From Steinernema hermaphroditum (lineage: Eukaryota; Nematoda; Chromadorea; Rhabditida; Steinernematidae): DNA of 64,000 bases. Position numbers and translations under genes: made by a program. The notes below the pieces were generated by a model that saw only the letters and a program-made list of their open reading frames with translations, did no database searches and was not told the DNA's origin. The DNA lies in contig CM059625.1 in NCBI GenBank assembly GCA_030435675.1, positions 9,114,001-9,178,000 on the forward strand, in the 5' to 3' direction. Shown one piece after another: positions 59,785 to 64,000 of the stretch. Each line of letters starts with the position of its first letter. Position 1 is the first letter of the stretch.

Positions 59785-62700
59785 GATCGAAAAAAAATGC
59801 TGTAAATGAGGATTTTTCAGAACGTAGACGCGAAGTAGAAAGAAAAACCGTGCACGACTGATAAAACGGTTCAAAATCGCGACTGTTCTTGAAAATAAAA
59901 TATATACGTGAAAGCGGTCATCTTGGCTGAAATCCTTTATGCCTCAAATGGTTTCGCCGTCTCTAGCGCTCTCTGTCAGCACCGCTCAAAAATTAGGCAA
60001 TGCGATAGTACAATATCAACGGTACAAAATAGAATGAAAAAGCAGTTCGACAGTACTTGTTCCAATATAAGGTTGGTGTTGATATCTGTACGAATTGCAT
60101 GTCTTATTCTTCTCAGTTGCTTATGATATGTCAAATCGGTAATTCTGTCGTTATCAGCATTTTTCCGAATGAACAAAAAACGTTTTAAAAGAACCTCACT
60201 ATAGTATTGTAAATCTAGGAACACAGATCAACAGAGATCGATCATTTTTGAATTGGCTGATTAGTTTTACCATTGTGTATTTTGATGTAAACGCCGAAAT
60301 CCAAAGAACGCACACTTCGTTCCTTCTAAAAAAGCAGAGGCAGACGAAAACACTAAAAAACGCTAGTTCGTATAGTACCCAAACGGTAATTGTGGTTATA
60401 TATCGAAATCAAGTATTGCCTAGATCGCAGAGTACGATCGGCACCCTTGCGCACTAATGTTCCTTACTGTCGCCAACGAAAGTTATCTGAAAGTGTAAAA
60501 CTTTTTCGGAACACAGATCGTCAAACAGTGCCGCCCTCAAGAAGTAGTGGTTTCCTCAATAAAAATAAAATAAGAGGAGAATCGGTGAGACGACTAAAAG
60601 GTCATAGTATCGTCGACGAGCTCAAGAGTGAAACTGAAGCGAGGAATTGGGACAAACAATGACAACAGAGGAGTGTTGATCCAGCAATAATAGGACGAGA
60701 GTGAGGCAAGGCGATCCGCCGAGGAGAACCTTTGATACACCCACCGGAGGATCGCCATCGCGGCGCTGACGAGAAAGCGCCCGCCAGCCGATGGGAGAAA
60801 GCTCGTCGAACAGTGCCAACCCTCCCTAGTCTCGATTATAATCACATAAATTGAAGAGGACCAATATGCTGCCGTTTCTTTGCGTTCGTAGCCAGTGATT
60901 TAGAGTGTGTAATCGTAGAAAAAAGTTGGAAGTGTTGAGTGACGATCTGATGGGAGCGTGGAGTCCTAAACGCCGAAATTTATCACCTCAGCTTATGTTG
61001 CTACAACGAAATTGGTTGTGCATGAAAATTTATGTAGTTGCCGCAAAGTGGGCATTATGGAAGACATTTTTTAGTATCCTTGAGCCCTGCAATCTATTTC
61101 CCTCTTCTAAATCCTCAACAATACTGCATACAATGGACGGAACAAGTGCTACCTTCTATCCTACTTGCATTCCGTTGCTTTACAAAGGCAGCATAATTGT
61201 TTTGTTTTCGCTGCGTAGGAGAGTCGACGAGTGTAAGGTTGTGCCACAGAACAAAACGTCTGAGTTTTTACATGATTAAGAGCACTTCTCAGGTGTTCGG
61301 TCCGTGCCATTTGCATATCTGACAGCCTTGGAAACGGTTGGAAAAAGTGCTTACATCAGGGATTGTCCTGTGAATTTCTTAGACAATACGGGTGCACATG
61401 CATCTCCACCGTTTCGCACACATCAAAAGGATTACAGCGTTGTTTTGTGGCTTTTCTCTGCTCCGTGAATTTTACATTGTAGGGAACGTTGGTTAATGAC
61501 GCCAGCAACATCGATCACTTGTCCGAAAGCAGACTCCACCAACGCACTACACAGCAGATCCTGGTCGGCAGTGGCCATTTTACGATTTGAACGACCACAA
61601 CGGGCCAACGAGAAACCGATGCGAACTTCTTCTTACAGCGGACGGTTTACGAGATTAATCAAATTTTGACGACGATCTGAAGTGGGGCATCCATCACCTT
61701 TGCTGTACGACACAAAAACAGCGACAAATAGTCATGAAGATTGATAATAAATAACTCCTTTCGCGCCGATATTCCTCCATCGCCTACGAATACGAGTGAG
61801 ATCAAACAGACCAGATGAATTACTAAAATCCTACTTGATGACTACTATTCCATTTGGTCTGCATAATTGAGTGATTTAGAAGTTAAGCAGTACGGAAGGT
61901 AGCAACGGAACTCCTGTTTGCCCGACATGTCGTTCACACTTCACTTTTTGGTTGGTCTAATCACCATGTAAAAAAATTCCACAAAGTGCGCTGATAAGAG
62001 AACCACCCACGACACCGTGACTTATTTTAAGATCGATGCAGGTCGTTTTCGAATAGCCGCCGCACCCCGTTGACTTCTTCAGCCTTCAGCAAATCGCTTT
62101 ACACATATCTGCACACTGCGATGGATGGGAAAGTGCCATTTCTGTTGAGGTGTCAATAAGTCGGAAGATATTACGGTCAAAACACGTACTAGAGATCACG
62201 GCCAGATTAAACTAAACGTTTAATGACACGAAAAAGAGATATTTGATCGGAATTTTATTGCTCTTGGCCCTGGCACATCACCAAGTTCACAAACCATGTG
62301 GCAGAAGCCAACGATCGGTACTTTATTTTAGCATGCAGAAACTTTTTGCTTTCTGTTACGAGGAATTACTATACGATATATAATTTAGTAGTCTGCTCGG
62401 GATCTCAAAATCCCAAGAATCTCAAAATAAATTGTGTAATTTGTTAGGACACAGACAGACATTATTTTGAAAAGTCGTCCATGGAACGACTGACATGCCT
62501 AAGTATTGATGGTGACGAGAGATGCTGCGAAACACCAGTACCGGAAGAAGTGTATAGAACGCTATTAATCAAAAGTTCTCCTGTACAGAGGTATATGAAC
62601 ACTGCACATTTTCAGAATACATATATTGCGTCTAAGGAGAATCGGTACATTAACTTTCTTTATGGGTTTACTTCATAGCAATTTCGGATTTTTCGGGACA

Positions 62701-64000
62701 TGTATATACGAATTTTAACTACACGCAAACCTAAGAATTCGTGTTCCTGTAAACCAAGTTTTTCAGGAGAGAGATTGTTCGGAACTCTCTCAATACTGAC
62801 AATACATATATGCACATAATCTCAGTAGTAGGGCAACTTCCGCTGAAATGTGGTGATCAACACAACGACAAATATCGGAGTAGAGTTCGGACTCGAATTT
62901 TTTCGAGTTTCGAAAACATTCGAGTCCGAACAACACTAACAGTAGCATGGTGAAAGAGTGTAGTGTGGACAGTAATGATAGATGGAGTTGATTTTTTCGC
63001 ATCTTTTTCGCGCAATCCATCGTTTTCTGCGTTGAAAAGTGCCTAGGGACATCGGTCTATTTTAACGCTTTGTGAGGACACTACCACATCGAAATGTAGA
63101 ACCCAAGTTTGACGAGTCTTCTTGTTGAGACCCTAAAACGATCAGATTTTCATCATATTCCGACGTTTCCCCGTTGCCAAACGCGTAGCGCAGTCGCATG
63201 CAGGAGACGGCTTCACTAATTTTTGAAGGTATGTCCAATCTAATCCAAAATTATTGACGGATTGCTGGAATTGGGCGGAAACGCCACAAAAACACTCCGA
63301 AACGACGCAGCGCAAACGGACAGACGAAACAGCGCGCAAACAGTCCACCGTAATCTCCCGTTATAAATGAAAGCGGCGCGCGGCGGGACTCGTTTGTAGA
63401 CTCGTGTTCGGACTCCGCACTTGCTTTCGGGCTCGTCGGCATCTCTGCCCGCAACTATGCGTTCCCGACTCTCCATTGAGAGACTACTGATTACTTGTAG
63501 GTACTTGTATCTCAAATCACCACAAACCACGCAGGCATAGGAGACTTACAATATTTAAAGAGCTCCATCAGAGATTGTATTATATGAAACTGACTACATA
63601 CAGGGCAGGAAGTTAGTTAAGGAATCAGCGACGTTTGGGTAGATATCGAAGAGGAATCTTAACGATATCTCCTTTCAGCATGTTTCCAAATGGGGTACAA
63701 AAATAAGACATTTCTAGACCGCATGTTTTCACCTTGATCTCTATAACACCTCCTTATCGTCAGCTTGTATGTTCTTGTATGCTCCTTCAAACGGCATATA
63801 GTTCTTATCGTTTAACAAGACGTAAATGTTTTTTCTTTGAGCTGCTCAGCAAAGCTAGCGTTTCGTTCGTTTGAGGGATGGAAGCCGATAGTAGTTCTCT
63901 GGAACATTTCAATGTTTCTGCCGCTAGGAACAAATATGTATCAGCAATAATTACTGACCAGACTTATTTGAAAATTCAAACAATGAGGAAACGTGACCTC
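59785..64000. other. Right edge, no firm gene
   Basis: 4.2 kb upstream of the acidic-repeat gene. Short frames only; I saw no tRNA, rRNA or transposon ends. The acidic gene's promoter should lie just above 59784. Confidence 0.45.

Noticed and set aside
61860..61925. Short stretch resembling the 5S rRNA internal region (GAAGTTAAGCAG)
   Set aside because: Only about 12 bases match; the flanks do not fold or align as 5S rRNA.

Overview
This window is nuclear DNA from a multicellular animal, most likely a nematode. Genes are split by many very short GT-AG introns (mostly 36-60 bp). The gene set includes nematode-type families: a lipid-binding protein of the LBP/FABP type, an nlp-1-like MSFamide neuropeptide precursor, a CAP/SCP secreted protein and a divergent peptide-receptor-like GPCR. 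No bacterial or organellar features are visible. The short introns could fit an enoplean (clade I) worm, but the exact taxon cannot be read from the sequence.

Layout from left to right. An NF-YA transcription factor gene (+, about 477-1600). A candidate secreted cysteine-rich peptide gene (+, 2993-3332). An aminergic GPCR (-, 6815-4550). A complete 26-exon SMC3 cohesin gene (+, 8785-13663). A 4.8 kb stretch without a firm gene. A Munc13-4/BAIAP3 type C2-MUN-C2 exocytosis gene (+, 18455-23662). RCC1L, a mitochondrial RCC1-repeat protein (+, 23935-25465), convergent with an Old-Yellow-Enzyme type flavin oxidoreductase (-, 27279-25615). A small four-exon orphan gene (+, 30026-30631). A fatty-acid-binding protein gene (-, 31324-30734). 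A cysteine-rich single-pass membrane protein (+, 32775-33854), convergent with a peptide-receptor-like GPCR (-, 35365-34095).

The next 12 kb are gene-poor apart from a mariner-like transposon with perfect 25-bp inverted repeats and a broken transposase (38021-39347). A TIA-1/TIAR-like RNA-binding gene follows (+, 45514-46895). Then come a CAP-domain secreted protein with an unusual N-terminal extension (+, 47617-49295) and an apparent decayed CAP fragment just behind it, and the nlp-1-like neuropeptide gene (-, 51599-51064). A possible secreted ORF (-, 55051-54704) is next, then two neighbouring low-complexity genes on the minus strand: a small Ser/Arg-rich protein (56221-55142), and a large acidic TP/SP-repeat protein with alternative C-termini (59784-56309). 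The last 4 kb hold nothing I can support.

Exon models were built by eye from splice sites, reading-frame continuity and family knowledge. Where reading phase closes across every intron (SMC3, the Munc13-like gene, RCC1L, the flavin oxidoreductase, TIA-1-like, CAP, nlp-1, LBP, the 155-aa orphan), the models are strong. Starts of the NF-YA and cysteine-rich peptide genes are unresolved. The most interesting items are the nlp-1 precursor ending in a buccalin-like FVGLamide peptide, the possible trissin-like cysteine-knot peptide, two GC-AG introns, introns as short as 36 nt (possibly 31), the CAP gene with its degenerate copy, and a GPCR with an altered DRY motif.
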